DNA from: Chitinophaga niabensis
GTDB lineage: Bacteria > Bacteroidota > Bacteroidia > Chitinophagales > Chitinophagaceae
Direction of reading: 5' to 3'
Assembly (NCBI RefSeq): GCF_900129465.1
Contig: NZ_FSRA01000002.1
Span: forward strand, 1,860,001-1,924,000
Length of the DNA stretch: 64,000 nt
The first letter of the stretch is position 1. Every line of letters begins with the position of its first letter. The translations under genes were made by a program, and so were the position numbers. The notes below the pieces were generated by a model that was given only the letters and a program-made list of their open reading frames with translations, was not told the origin of the DNA and made no database searches. Below are positions 24,356-33,518 of the stretch, in pieces.

Positions 24356-26592
24356 GCGAGCCGCAGGTATTTCCCTGTGAGTGATCCTTCCGCCTGCAAA
24401 ATATCCCGTGGTGTTCCTTCGAAAATGATCTGACCGCCTTTGTGACCACCTTCAGGTCCGATGTCTATGATCCAGTCTGCATTTCGGATCACATCCAGGT
24501 TATGTTCTATCACTATCACGGTGTTGCCGCTATCCACCAGCCTGTTCATGATGAGCAGCAGATGTTCAATATCAGACATGTGCAGGCCGGTAGTGGGTTC
24601 GTCCATAACATACAAACTTCCTTTCTTATGTAATTCACTGGCCAGTTTTAACCGCTGGCATTCTCCGCCGGATAAAGTACTGAGTGGTTGACCGAGTGTG
24701 AGATAGTCAAGCCCTACATCGTGAATGGCCCGCAATTTTGTCTGGAGTTCTTTTTTCTTAAAATAAGTAAGCGTTTCCGCGATCGTCATTTCCAGTACAT
24801 CACTGATGGACTTCCCATTCAGTTTATATTGCAATACTTCGTCCTGGAAACGTTTCCCGCCACATACTTCGCAGGGCGTAGTGATAGTTTCCATAAAAGC
24901 AAGGTCTGTTACGATCACACCTAACCCGTTACAATTTTTGCAGGCTCCTTTTGAATTGTAGCTGAACATGGAGGGGCTCACTTTATTTGCCGCACCAAAC
25001 AGTTGGCGGATGGCATCCATGATCCCTGTGTAAGTACCTGCATTGGAGCGTACATTTGCACCTACCGCAGATTGATCTATTACAATAGCTTCCGGATGTT
25101 GCTGAAGGAAGAGTTCATTGATCAGGGTGCTTTTACCGGATCCTGCCACACCTGTTACAGCTGTGAGCACTCCTTCCGGAATATCCACCGATACATCTTT
25201 CAAATTATGTAATGAACTCTTTTCAATATGGATCTTGCCTTTCGCGGAACGGAAAGCCGGCTTGATGGGCAAAGCATGTTTGAGGTACCGCCCTGTTAAA
25301 GTATCGGCCTGTAAAAGCCCTTCATAACTTCCTTCATAAACGATATGTCCTCCATTGGTACCAGCCTCCGGCCCTACATCTACAATATGGTCCGCAATTT
25401 TGATCACGTCCGGATCATGCTCCACTACAATCACTGTATTGCCTTTATCCCGCAACTGTTGCAAAAGATCATTGAGCCGGTGTACATCCCGGGGATGTAA
25501 GCCCACACTGGGTTCGTCGAAGATATACAACATATCGGTAAGGCTGCTGCTCAGATGCCGCACCATTTTAACCCTTTGGGATTCTCCGCCGGAGAGGGTG
25601 GTGGTTTCCCTGTCGAGGCTCACATAATCCAGTCCTATATCCACCAGGGCCTGTAACCTTTCCTGTAATCCTGTAACAATAGGTGTAACACCGGGGTCGC
25701 TGATCGCAGCGATCACTTTGATCAGTTCATCCACCTGCATCGCCGTTATATCTGCAATGTTGTACCCATCTATCATGCAGGCTAAGATGGTTGGGTTGTA
25801 ACGTGCACCATCGCAGGCAGTGCAGGTTACCGTAGTCATGTAAGGTTCAACTCTTTTTTTGGTAGAATCCGCCATGGCGCCATCTTTTTTGATATAGAGC
25901 CGATCGAATTTATCGATCAGTCCTTCATAGGTTAGTGATAGTTCACCACCGATATCAACTTTCGCCGGTTCGCCGTAGAGCAATTTTTGCCATTCTTCGG
26001 GACTGTAATCATTGAGCTTTTTGTCGTTATCAAAGTACCCGGAGAGCGCATATACTTTCCAGTACCAGGTGCCTACAGCAAAAGTGGGAAAGGTAATGGC
26101 ACCTTCGTTGAGGGACTTTGTTTTGTCCAGGAACAATTTGAGGTTCAGGCCCACTTTTCTGCCGATACCCTGGCATTCCGGGCACATGCCACCGGGGTCA
26201 TTAAAAGAGAAAATATGTGCCGGGCCTGTAGCGGGTTGCCCTGTTCTTGAAAATAACACGCGCAGTAAAGGATTGATATCTGTAATAGTCCCCAATGTGG
26301 AGCGGGAATTGCCGCCCAGCCTTTTTTGGTCCACTACAATAGCTGTAGAAAGATGTTTGATGTCATCTACCGCAGGCCGGCTGTATTTGGGCAGGAAGTT
26401 ACGGATGAAGGCAGTAAAGGTTTCATAGAGTTGCCGCTGCGCTTCATTGGCAATGGTATCAAAAACGATCGAGGATTTACCGGAGCCTGAAACACCGGTG
26501 AAAATAGTGATCTGTTGCTTTGGAATGCGCAGCGATACATTTTTCAGGTTGTTTTCCCTGGCACCTTCAATGATGATGTGGTTTGAATGCAT
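24340..26592 (-). CDS. short UvrA-like ABC ATPase (no insertion domains)
   Basis: The 750-residue protein has two ABC modules: Walker A GVSGSGKSS (33-41) and GVAGSGKST (481-489), signatures LSGGESQRV (333-341) and LSGGECQRL (640-648), and Walker B regions ending DEPSVGLH and DEPTTGLH. Zinc-binding pairs C137/C140 with C257/C260 and C551/C554 with C574/C577 are present. Full-length UvrA is about 940 residues; this class lacks most of the UvrB-binding part and is known from paralogues (UvrA2 or drug-resistance type, such as DrrC). It is therefore probably not the main repair UvrA. It could serve DNA-adduct or drug tolerance. The gene is monocistronic. Confidence 0.9.
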   Translation of the reverse strand: MHSNHIIIEGARENNLKNVSLRIPKQQITIFTGVSGSGKSSIVFDTIANEAQRQLYETFTAFIRNFLPKYSRPAVDDIKHLSTAIVVDQKRLGGNSRSTLGTITDINPLLRVLFSRTGQPATGPAHIFSFNDPGGMCPECQGIGRKVGLNLKLFLDKTKSLNEGAITFPTFAVGTWYWKVYALSGYFDNDKKLNDYSPEEWQKLLYGEPAKVDIGGELSLTYEGLIDKFDRLYIKKDGAMADSTKKRVEPYMTTVTCTACDGARYNPTILACMIDGYNIADITAMQVDELIKVIAAISDPGVTPIVTGLQERLQALVDIGLDYVSLDRETTTLSGGESQRVKMVRHLSSSLTDMLYIFDEPSVGLHPRDVHRLNDLLQQLRDKGNTVIVVEHDPDVIKIADHIVDVGPEAGTNGGHIVYEGSYEGLLQADTLTGRYLKHALPIKPAFRSAKGKIHIEKSSLHNLKDVSVDIPEGVLTAVTGVAGSGKSTLINELFLQQHPEAIVIDQSAVGANVRSNAGTYTGIMDAIRQLFGAANKVSPSMFSYNSKGACKNCNGLGVIVTDLAFMETITTPCEVCGGKRFQDEVLQYKLNGKSISDVLEMTIAETLTYFKKKELQTKLRAIHDVGLDYLTLGQPLSTLSGGECQRLKLASELHKKGSLYVMDEPTTGLHMSDIEHLLLIMNRLVDSGNTVIVIEHNLDVIRNADWIIDIGPEGGHKGGQIIFEGTPRDILQAEGSLTGKYLRLAHNTN

Positions 26593-26667
26593 GGTCCAAA
26601 GTTGCGGAAAGATGCAACCTGCCCGGCCATCCGAAACGGATTTTAAACCATGCGAAAAGGATTAAAG

Positions 26668-27540
26668 CTAACGGCTGTAGGTTTCTACCCAGGTCCTGAA
26701 TTCGCTTTCCACTAATACGAGATTGGCCGGTACTGCGAGGCCCAGGTCGTGCCCTGCACCAGCAATGGTCACCAGCTTGTGGGTGTAGCCAAGTTGTGAT
26801 AAATGGTTCTTTAGCAATTCGGCCTGGCTGTAAGGAACTGTCATATCTACTGTTCCATGTATTAGCAGGCTGGGAATATTTTTAGCCTGTTTAAGCGGAC
26901 TGGCCGCTGCGAATTTAGGATCTACCGGCTGGCCTGGTACATAAGTAGCGCCGGCCAGGGCATTTATTACTCCGCCAAGGCCAATACTTGCGGCATAGTT
27001 CAGCATGGCCGGGTCTGAAACATCTGTGGGTCCTGCTAAAGAAATGATGCCGCTGATCCTGTTATCTGCATCATATTTATAGCCGTAGAGTAAAGCCATA
27101 TGTGCTCCTGCACTGGCACCGCTGATAATGATCCTGGTGCTGCGGATATTCCATTCCCCCGATTTGGAGGCACAATAAGTAACTGCTTTGTGTACATCCT
27201 CCATTAACTGCTCATAATGCACCGTGGCATTCACAAACCGGTAGCTCATGGACATACTCGCAAAACCCCTCGTCAGCAAAAGGTCCTGGAACCCATGCAT
27301 ATCTTCTTTATTACCTGCTATCCATGCCCCACCATGGATAAGGATCACAAAAGGCGTGGCAGCAGTTCTGTTCTTTGGAAGATAAACATCCATTTTGTTG
27401 CGGGCATCTGCACCATAGGAGATGTTTAGCATTTTGGCTTCTTCCGTTGAGGGAGGAGGAGCCGGGGTTTCACTTTTTGTGCAGGCGGAGGATACAAACA
27501 ACCATCCTGCCAGGATGAGGGTAATGTACTTCATAGACAT
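26668..27540 (-). CDS. alpha/beta hydrolase lipoprotein (carboxylesterase-like)
   Basis: The 290-residue product has a lipoprotein signal with a lipobox VSSAC (Cys20) and is predicted to be anchored in the membrane. The fold is that of HSL/BD-FAE type esterases: oxyanion motif HGGAW (69-73), nucleophile elbow GASAG with Ser143, Asp232 in GTVDMTVP and His264 in GAGHD. All catalytic residues are present. Such enzymes deacetylate or de-esterify plant-derived substrates or peptides; the real substrate is unknown. It stands alone between the UvrA-like gene and a divergent dienelactone hydrolase-like gene. Confidence 0.88.
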   Translation of the reverse strand: MSMKYITLILAGWLFVSSACTKSETPAPPPSTEEAKMLNISYGADARNKMDVYLPKNRTAATPFVILIHGGAWIAGNKEDMHGFQDLLLTRGFASMSMSYRFVNATVHYEQLMEDVHKAVTYCASKSGEWNIRSTRIIISGASAGAHMALLYGYKYDADNRISGIISLAGPTDVSDPAMLNYAASIGLGGVINALAGATYVPGQPVDPKFAAASPLKQAKNIPSLLIHGTVDMTVPYSQAELLKNHLSQLGYTHKLVTIAGAGHDLGLAVPANLVLVESEFRTWVETYSR

Positions 27541-27598
27541 AAATGTAGAAAAATCATGCCAACTGTCGTAAATTTAAAGGACTGAAAAATCCATCATC

Positions 27599-28396
27599 AT
27601 GAAACACCTGCTTTTTCTACTGCTGATCGCTACCGCAGCATGTAATAATGCCGCTAAACAACCCGAAAAGGAAGCACCGAAACTAAAGGAAGAAAATATC
27701 ACCTACACGGGAGATGGTGTGCAAATGAATGGCTTCCTGGTGTATGAGGACAAAGATTCCATCCGCCCGGCCGTACTGGTGGTGCACGAATGGGATGGCC
27801 TCAATGATTATGCAAGGTTCCGGGCAAGAGAACTGGCCAAACTGGGTTATGTAGCCCTGGCAGTGGATATTTACGGAAATGGTAAAACTGCTCCCAATCA
27901 GGACAGTGCCTTATCCTATTCCTTGCCATTCTATGAAAATCCATCCATGGCACAGCGGCGCATAGATGCAGCCATTGCTAAAGTGAAAACATACCCGCAG
28001 GTGGATACCAATAATATTGCTGCAGTGGGATATTGTTTTGGAGGAGGCATGCTGCTGAATAGCGTTCGCCTGGGCACTCCCCTGAAAGCGATCGTGAGCT
28101 TTCATGGAACCCTGGTAGGCACACCTGCTAATAAAGACCTTTTGAAGGCAGACATACTGGTTTGCCAGGGAGGAGATGATCCTTTCGTAACACCGGAAGA
28201 AGTTGCGAAGTTCAGGAAACAAATGGACTCCATCGGCGCAAGGTATACTTTCAAAGTATATGATAGTGCAAGGCATGGGTTCACAAACCCTGCGCATACT
28301 AACCATGAAGAACCCGTGTTGTACAATGCAAAAGCAGACAGTGCTTCCTGGAAAGATATGATCAGCTTCTTTCAACAGACGATAACGAATAAATAA
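27599..28396 (+). CDS. dienelactone hydrolase-family lipoprotein
   Basis: The 265-residue product is a lipoprotein (lipobox ATAAC, Cys15). The catalytic triad of dienelactone hydrolases is visible: nucleophile Cys146 in GYCFGGG, Asp194 in GGDDPF and His226 in ARHGF. The start VLVVHEWDGLNDYARFRARE is the usual oxyanion region. DLH-type proteins hydrolyse lactones or esters; the lipidated ones in this phylum have no settled substrate. It is followed by a terminator, so it is probably monocistronic. Confidence 0.9.
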   Translation: MKHLLFLLLIATAACNNAAKQPEKEAPKLKEENITYTGDGVQMNGFLVYEDKDSIRPAVLVVHEWDGLNDYARFRARELAKLGYVALAVDIYGNGKTAPNQDSALSYSLPFYENPSMAQRRIDAAIAKVKTYPQVDTNNIAAVGYCFGGGMLLNSVRLGTPLKAIVSFHGTLVGTPANKDLLKADILVCQGGDDPFVTPEEVAKFRKQMDSIGARYTFKVYDSARHGFTNPAHTNHEEPVLYNAKADSASWKDMISFFQQTITNK

Positions 28397-28506
28397 CAGC
28401 CATGTGAAAAATAATTTCGCAACTTTTGCTTCAGTCGCTTATGCTTACTGAAAATATGTGATTTGCTTATAAGTCTTTACTGGATTGTGATAGTCCGGGA
28501 TGTCAG

Positions 28507-28540
28507 TACCTTCTCTCATTTGGGAGAAGGTATTTTTGTT
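28507..28540 (+). terminator. terminator after the dienelactone hydrolase-like gene
   Basis: TACCTTCTCTC (28507-28517) pairs with GGGAGAAGGTA (28522-28532) with one G-T pair around ATTT, then TTTTTG. The next gene starts at 28555. Confidence 0.8.
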
Positions 28541-28554
28541 TTAGCTTTGGAGAA

Positions 28555-29586
28555 ATGTACAAATACTGCTTCCCCCTCCTGCTTATTTCCATTTCTGTAA
28601 AATGCCAGCACCTGGCTGGTTTCGCTGATAGTATCAGAACGGCATATCATATCCCCGCACTGGGTTACGCTATCCTGTCTGCAGACAGTGTATATGAAAT
28701 ACAGATGCTGGGAAATAAGCGAGGCAACATTCCCGCAACGCCAGAAGATAAGTTTCGCATAGGTTCCAATACAAAAGCCATTACCGGTTTTATTGCTGCA
28801 TTGCTGGTAAAGGAAGGCAAGATCAGGTGGAATACGAAAGTGAGTACGCTTTTGCCAACAGCTAACCCAGCCTACCGGAACATTACACTACAACAATTAC
28901 TCAGCTTCAGGGCACCGCTTGTTCCCTATACTTACACCAATGAAGAACCTGCCGGCTTTGCAGGCAATGAAGATGAACAGCGTATACAGTTTGCCAACTG
29001 GTTATTAGAACAACCTCCCGTTGCTTCAAAACAAGGATTGAGCTATACCAATGCAGGTTATGTGGTAGCAGGGGCCATGCTGGAAAAAGCTTCCGGTAAA
29101 ACATACAAGCAACTCGTAAAGGACCTTGGGAATAAACTGGGTATCCGGTTTGGCTTTGGCAACCCTAATGAAACGGACAGTACGCAAACCTGGGGGCATG
29201 ATGCCCAACTGGTTCCCGAGCCGCCGCAGCACAATTATAAGCTGGAGTGGTTGCTGGTCGCAGGTAACATCAATATCAGCCTGCCGGACTATGTGAAATT
29301 CATCCAATTACAATTGAAAGGATTAAAGGGAGAAACAAAAGTACTGCCGCAGAGGGAATTCCATTTCCTCCTGCACGGCCTGCCCACATTTTCCATTGGC
29401 TGGTTTTGGGAAAAGAATGAAGCAGGGGACCTGGTGATCAGGAATACCGGTAACCCCGGCACTTTTATCACACAGGTTTATATTCAGAAAGGTAAAGCCT
29501 TCATTTTCTTCACTAATTGCCAAACGAAAGAAACTTACACGGCACTCGATAGACTATTTGAAGCGGCAAAAGAAGCAGTATATTAG
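28555..29586 (+). CDS. class C beta-lactamase-like serine hydrolase
   Basis: The 343-residue product has a hydrophobic N-terminal segment, probably a signal peptide (about 1-17). The serine active site is Ser71-N-T-Lys74 (SxxK) and the second motif is Tyr164-T-Asn166 in LSYTNAG. The third motif (KTG or HxG in the family) appears as NTGNPGTF near the end. This fits the beta-lactamase/D-Ala-D-Ala peptidase/esterase superfamily (serine hydrolases of the EstB or CubicO type). The helix LLSFRAPLVPY takes the place of the more usual LLSHRSGL. It is the first gene of a run of five genes in the same direction with gaps of 17, 11 and 3 nt and a 7-nt overlap. Confidence 0.88.
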   Translation: MYKYCFPLLLISISVKCQHLAGFADSIRTAYHIPALGYAILSADSVYEIQMLGNKRGNIPATPEDKFRIGSNTKAITGFIAALLVKEGKIRWNTKVSTLLPTANPAYRNITLQQLLSFRAPLVPYTYTNEEPAGFAGNEDEQRIQFANWLLEQPPVASKQGLSYTNAGYVVAGAMLEKASGKTYKQLVKDLGNKLGIRFGFGNPNETDSTQTWGHDAQLVPEPPQHNYKLEWLLVAGNINISLPDYVKFIQLQLKGLKGETKVLPQREFHFLLHGLPTFSIGWFWEKNEAGDLVIRNTGNPGTFITQVYIQKGKAFIFFTNCQTKETYTALDRLFEAAKEAVY

Positions 29587-29603
29587 CATAATTCCCGTTT
29601 AAA

Positions 29604-31253
29604 ATGAAAACTATGACGAGTAGCAATAACATGCTGTCCCGCCGCAACTGGCTGGGCTTTATCACTACTGCATCTATCTTTGCCACAGGTACAAAAGTAT
29701 TCGGTGCCCCTGCTCCAAAGGCCGCTGCCAGTTCCGGCATCTATAACATACGTGATTTTGGCGCACAGGGGGATGGTGTAACCCTGGATACCAAAGCCAT
29801 CCAGTCTGCCATCAATACCTGCGCACAGGCACAGGGCGGAATGGTACTTATTCCAGCAGGCATATTTGTTACCGGTACCCTTGAATTAAAAAGTAATGTT
29901 ACCCTGCATATCGCTGCACAGGGGAAAATACTGGGTACAGGAGACGGCAAACAATATTATGCTGCCGAAGCGATACCCACAACCGGGGAGTGGACAATGG
30001 GAGATGGTAATGTGGGGCTGATCTTTGCTGCCAATGCAGAGAATATAAGCATCGAAGGTAAAGGTACCATTGATGGGCAGGGGGTATTATTTAAAAGTGC
30101 CGTAAAAGGAGAAGTTCCGCCCGCCGGTATCAGTGGAAATAAGCGACCACATCATCTTCTTTTCTATAAATGCAAAAATCTCTCCGTCAAAGACATCTTT
30201 CTTACCAATAGTGCTTATCATTCTGTGCGTGTTTGTGTTTGCAAAGAGGTGAAACTGGACGGCATACGGATTCATAGCCGTGTGATCCATAATAATGATG
30301 GATTCCACTTTATTAGTAGTGAACATGTACATGTCAGCAATTGTGATGTAAAATGCCAGGATGATGCCTGCGCGCTTTTCGGCAGTAACAAATATGTGAC
30401 CATCACCAATTGTTCCTTCAGTACAAGATGGTCTGTTTTTCGCTTTGGTGGCGGATATTCGGAGAATATAACAGTGTCCGGCTGTCTCATATATGAAACA
30501 TATGGCTGCCCCATTAAAATGAGATGCGATCATTTATCTCATTTCGAAAACATCTCCTTTTCCAATATCATCATGCAGGGAGTTACAGGGCCTGTTTCCA
30601 TTGGCCTTGGCCCGCAACGTCCCCAACCGGGAGAGGTATTGCCGAAGCCGGGTATTGTGAAGAATATTTCCTTCAACCATATCCGTGCAACAGTTGTGAA
30701 ACCTTTGCCCTTAACAGAATCTCTGCAGGATAGTAAATACAATGCCGGGGAAATGTTTTCCTGCATTATCCTTAATGGTATGGATGAAGGATTCCTGGAG
30801 AACATTTCTTTTGATGATGTGCATATTACTTTCCCCGGTGGCGGCACTGCAGAACAAGCTGCTGTTCGGGATGTACCCAAAGTGGCCAGCGAATATTATG
30901 TGATAGGCGTGCCACCGGCCCATGGAATTTTTGCCCGCAACGTCAAAGGGTTGACCATGAATAATGTAAGGCTGCAGACACAAACACCCGATCTTCGTCC
31001 GGCTATGGTATTGGACCATGTGAAAGATGCTGCGTTGAATGGCTGCAGTATAACCGGAGTTGATGAAGTTGTAAGATGCATAGATGTACAGGATGTATTA
31101 TTTCAGGCTCCCCGGGTATTAAGCCCTTCAAAAATATTCATGCAGGTAGAAGGAATGGCTAACAGGAATATTAAAATAGAGGGCGGTGACCTGTCCAAAG
31201 TAACCACTCCTTTGGCTGGTGCATGGAAAGAAATTGTTAAATTGAGGGACTAA
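29604..31253 (+). CDS. GH28-like (polygalacturonase-type) right-handed beta-helix protein
   Basis: The 549-residue product has a twin-arginine-like leader (RRNWLGFITTASIF, about 13-27) ending at VFGA, so export by Tat is likely. The N-terminal domain (YNIRDFGAQGDGVTLDTKAI) and the beta-helix are those of GH28 and pectate-lyase-like proteins. Of the GH28 catalytic set, NNDG (230-233) and QDD (252-254) are seen, and an RIK-like IKM follows. GHG is not present; SVFRFGGG takes its place, so specificity may differ from classical polygalacturonases. It belongs to the same run of genes as the serine hydrolase. Met at 29631 is an alternative start closer to the leader. Confidence 0.88.
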   Translation: MKTMTSSNNMLSRRNWLGFITTASIFATGTKVFGAPAPKAAASSGIYNIRDFGAQGDGVTLDTKAIQSAINTCAQAQGGMVLIPAGIFVTGTLELKSNVTLHIAAQGKILGTGDGKQYYAAEAIPTTGEWTMGDGNVGLIFAANAENISIEGKGTIDGQGVLFKSAVKGEVPPAGISGNKRPHHLLFYKCKNLSVKDIFLTNSAYHSVRVCVCKEVKLDGIRIHSRVIHNNDGFHFISSEHVHVSNCDVKCQDDACALFGSNKYVTITNCSFSTRWSVFRFGGGYSENITVSGCLIYETYGCPIKMRCDHLSHFENISFSNIIMQGVTGPVSIGLGPQRPQPGEVLPKPGIVKNISFNHIRATVVKPLPLTESLQDSKYNAGEMFSCIILNGMDEGFLENISFDDVHITFPGGGTAEQAAVRDVPKVASEYYVIGVPPAHGIFARNVKGLTMNNVRLQTQTPDLRPAMVLDHVKDAALNGCSITGVDEVVRCIDVQDVLFQAPRVLSPSKIFMQVEGMANRNIKIEGGDLSKVTTPLAGAWKEIVKLRD

Positions 31254-31264
31254 AACCACCGCCC

Positions 31265-31609
31265 ATGGCTTTTAATGAAAAAATGGCCGACAGCGTACGC
31301 GAAATGATCGCTGCTGTAGAAGGAAATGTGGAAGAAAAAAGGATGTTCAGCGGCCTCTGCTTTATGGTGAACGATAAAATGTGCGTGGCTGTCAGGGAAA
31401 GCAGTATCATGGTAAGATTAGATCCTGTGATGTTTGAAGAAATAGCTGGCAAAGAAGGCGTGGAGCCCATGGTACATAACGGAAGGGAGATGAAAGGATA
31501 TTTCTTTGTGGATGAAGACGTGTTGAAAACTAAAAAACAATTAGCCTACTGGGTGAATTTAGCCCTGGATTTTAATAAGTTTGCAAAATCTTCGAAAAAG
31601 AAGAAATGA
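31265..31609 (+). CDS. TfoX/Sxy N-terminal domain protein
   Basis: The 114-residue protein fits the TfoX N-terminal domain: MFSGLCFMVNDKMCVAV (about 27-43), a strand with MVRLDPVMFEE, then MVHNGREMKGYFFVDED (about 69-85), and a lysine-rich tail (KSSKKKK). Full TfoX/Sxy regulators of competence in gamma-proteobacteria also have a C-terminal domain, which is missing here. Short TfoX-N proteins are common in Bacteroidota with no proven role. It starts 11 nt after the GH28 gene. Cytoplasmic. Confidence 0.85.
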   Translation: MAFNEKMADSVREMIAAVEGNVEEKRMFSGLCFMVNDKMCVAVRESSIMVRLDPVMFEEIAGKEGVEPMVHNGREMKGYFFVDEDVLKTKKQLAYWVNLALDFNKFAKSSKKKK

Positions 31610-31612
31610 CCT

Positions 31613-32317
31613 ATGAAATATTTGATGCTCCTGGCGGTACTTTGTTTGGCTGCCTGCAACAGTACGTTGCCTCCTGCTGCGGAAGACAGTACTATCCTTG
31701 CTAAAGACACTGCGCTTGTAATACCGGCAAATGAAGAAAAAGAGTATGTAACAGACCCTGTAGATACTTTTACCCATGTTGTTTTCGATGATTTTAAAGC
31801 AACATTGGCACCTTTGGTGGCAAGTGCGGGTGAAGAACCGAATGAAGGAACTGAACCGGATACGGTCACTTTGGAAGCTGGTCCCGGTGAAAACATGGAA
31901 GGGATAAAGATCTATATCAGATCAGATAAATTGTCAGATATTAAAGTAGAAGAACGGCTGGAAACGCATATGGCTATTGCTACGGAAGAGGGGTTCTATG
32001 AACTGGATAACTGGAAACATGGCCATACAACATGGGAGGAACTATTGAAGGACAACGACAGCACTTTTGTGACAAGATTCTACAGTCCGGAAGATTATCG
32101 TATTTTCCCGGAAGTTACACTGGAAGAAGTGAAAGCTGCGGTGAAAGAACAAGGTGGAGAAGAATGGCTCAAACACCTCAAAGAGGCAAAAACAGTGAAG
32201 GACGATGCATTTGAAATATTAGGGGATAAGTATCTGCTGCGTGTTTCCGGCAAACGTAAAAGTGACGGGGTGATAGTTACTAAAATAATTATAGTTTATT
32301 TGACATCCGGATGTTAA
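31613..32317 (+). CDS. lipoprotein of unknown function
   Basis: The 234-residue product has a lipoprotein signal with lipobox LAAC (Cys15). The mature part is very acidic (EEPNEGTEPD, EAGPGENMEG), then a beta strand IKIYIRSDKLSDIKVEERLE. A second half carries WEELLKDNDSTFVTRFYSPE and a final beta-rich end. No known domain is recognised. It begins 3 nt after the TfoX gene and overlaps the next gene by 7 nt, so it belongs to the same operon. Confidence 0.7.
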   Translation: MKYLMLLAVLCLAACNSTLPPAAEDSTILAKDTALVIPANEEKEYVTDPVDTFTHVVFDDFKATLAPLVASAGEEPNEGTEPDTVTLEAGPGENMEGIKIYIRSDKLSDIKVEERLETHMAIATEEGFYELDNWKHGHTTWEELLKDNDSTFVTRFYSPEDYRIFPEVTLEEVKAAVKEQGGEEWLKHLKEAKTVKDDAFEILGDKYLLRVSGKRKSDGVIVTKIIIVYLTSGC

Positions 32318-33249
32318 AAAGGATATTAAAACGAATAGGATGGGCGTTGCTTACGCTGTTTATACTGGTGAACATCTTCGCCGCTTTTCATGCGTATAAG
32401 TTTACCCATTTCACAGATACCAAAGCACCCAAAACAGATCCCCGCAAACTGTCGTTCGCCGGTAAAATGAAAACGATCTGTTTCGGCGTAGATAACCCAC
32501 GCCCCGTTAATAAAAGAACACCGGCGCAGCCCTTTGAAACAATTCAGCTGCAAAGCCATGAACGGATAGAATGCTGGTATATTAAAACCCCTCAGCCCAA
32601 AGGGACCGTGATCATCTTTCATGGTTACAGTGGGCAGAAGTCTTCCATGCTGGATAAGTCCGATGAATTCCTGGGCATGGGTTACAACACCCTGCTGGTG
32701 GATTTTATGGGTTCGGGAGGTTCCGGAGGAGATCAAACCACGATTGGGTATAAAGAAGCAAAAGATGTAAAGGTGGCATATGATCACCTGCAAAGAACAG
32801 GAGAGCAAAACATTTACCTCTTCGGCACTTCACAAGGGGCAGCGGCAGTACTAAAAGCCATGCATGATTACCCTATCAGCCCTAAAGCTATTATTATTGA
32901 ATGCCCTTTCGCAACATTGTACCAGGCCGCTGCTGCTCGTTTCAGAGCTGTAGGTGTGCCCGTTTTTCCACTCACCAGCTTCCTTGTATTCTGGGGTGGT
33001 GTGGAAAACGGATTCTGGGGTTTTGCACATAAACCCGTAGAATATGCCCGGTCCGTAAAAGTGCCTGCGCTCTTGTTTTATGGAGAAGAAGATGAACGCG
33101 TGACCAGGCAGGAAATAGATGATGTGTTCAAAAACCTCGGAGGCAAAAAACAACTGGTGACCTTCAAAGAAGCAGGGCATGTAAATTACCTCAGGCGATA
33201 CCGCAATGAATGGCATACAGCCACCAGTCGCTTTTTAATGACCAACTAA
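32311..33249 (+). CDS. membrane-anchored alpha/beta hydrolase
   Basis: The 312-residue protein has one N-terminal transmembrane helix (about 10-28), followed by an alpha/beta hydrolase fold: oxyanion motif IFHGYSG (102-108), FMGSGGSGGD (132-141), nucleophile elbow GTSQGA with Ser174, an Asp in GEEDERVT and the His in GHVNY near the end. This is the layout of Bacteroidota BAAT/BEM46-like hydrolases. Substrate unknown. Last gene of the five-gene run starting with the serine hydrolase. Confidence 0.87.
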   Translation: MLKRILKRIGWALLTLFILVNIFAAFHAYKFTHFTDTKAPKTDPRKLSFAGKMKTICFGVDNPRPVNKRTPAQPFETIQLQSHERIECWYIKTPQPKGTVIIFHGYSGQKSSMLDKSDEFLGMGYNTLLVDFMGSGGSGGDQTTIGYKEAKDVKVAYDHLQRTGEQNIYLFGTSQGAAAVLKAMHDYPISPKAIIIECPFATLYQAAAARFRAVGVPVFPLTSFLVFWGGVENGFWGFAHKPVEYARSVKVPALLFYGEEDERVTRQEIDDVFKNLGGKKQLVTFKEAGHVNYLRRYRNEWHTATSRFLMTN

Positions 33250-33518
33250 ATTGGAGCGCAGGGATTTGTCTTTCACTACAAAGGATAGAAACCGAGAAGA
33301 CGACGAACATTTATAATCGAAAATTCGGTTTTGCGCCTGTGAGGCAGCAAAACCGATTTCTTGTAAGAAGCTAAATTGGAGAGTGCTTACTAATTACTAG
33401 TTAAAATGGAGGTAAGAGTTAAATTGGAATAATATCTTATTGTAAACGCAAATATGAACGCTTTTTAACACGGAGTCCGGTCAAATTCAAAATTTTTTTG
33501 CAGGAAAGAGAAGTTTTT
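33250..33518. other. 269-bp non-coding gap with hairpin and repeated 11-mers
   Basis: No gene is seen. It holds a strong hairpin: TCGGTTTTGC (33325-33334) with GCAAAACCGA (33347-33356), plus an inner GCCT/AGGC. It also holds four copies of a motif like CTAAATTGGAG (33246-33256, 33371-33381, 33401-33411 and 33419-33429), the first overlapping the stop codon of the upstream gene. The hairpin could end either convergent gene, but lacks a clear U-tract. Confidence 0.6.
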
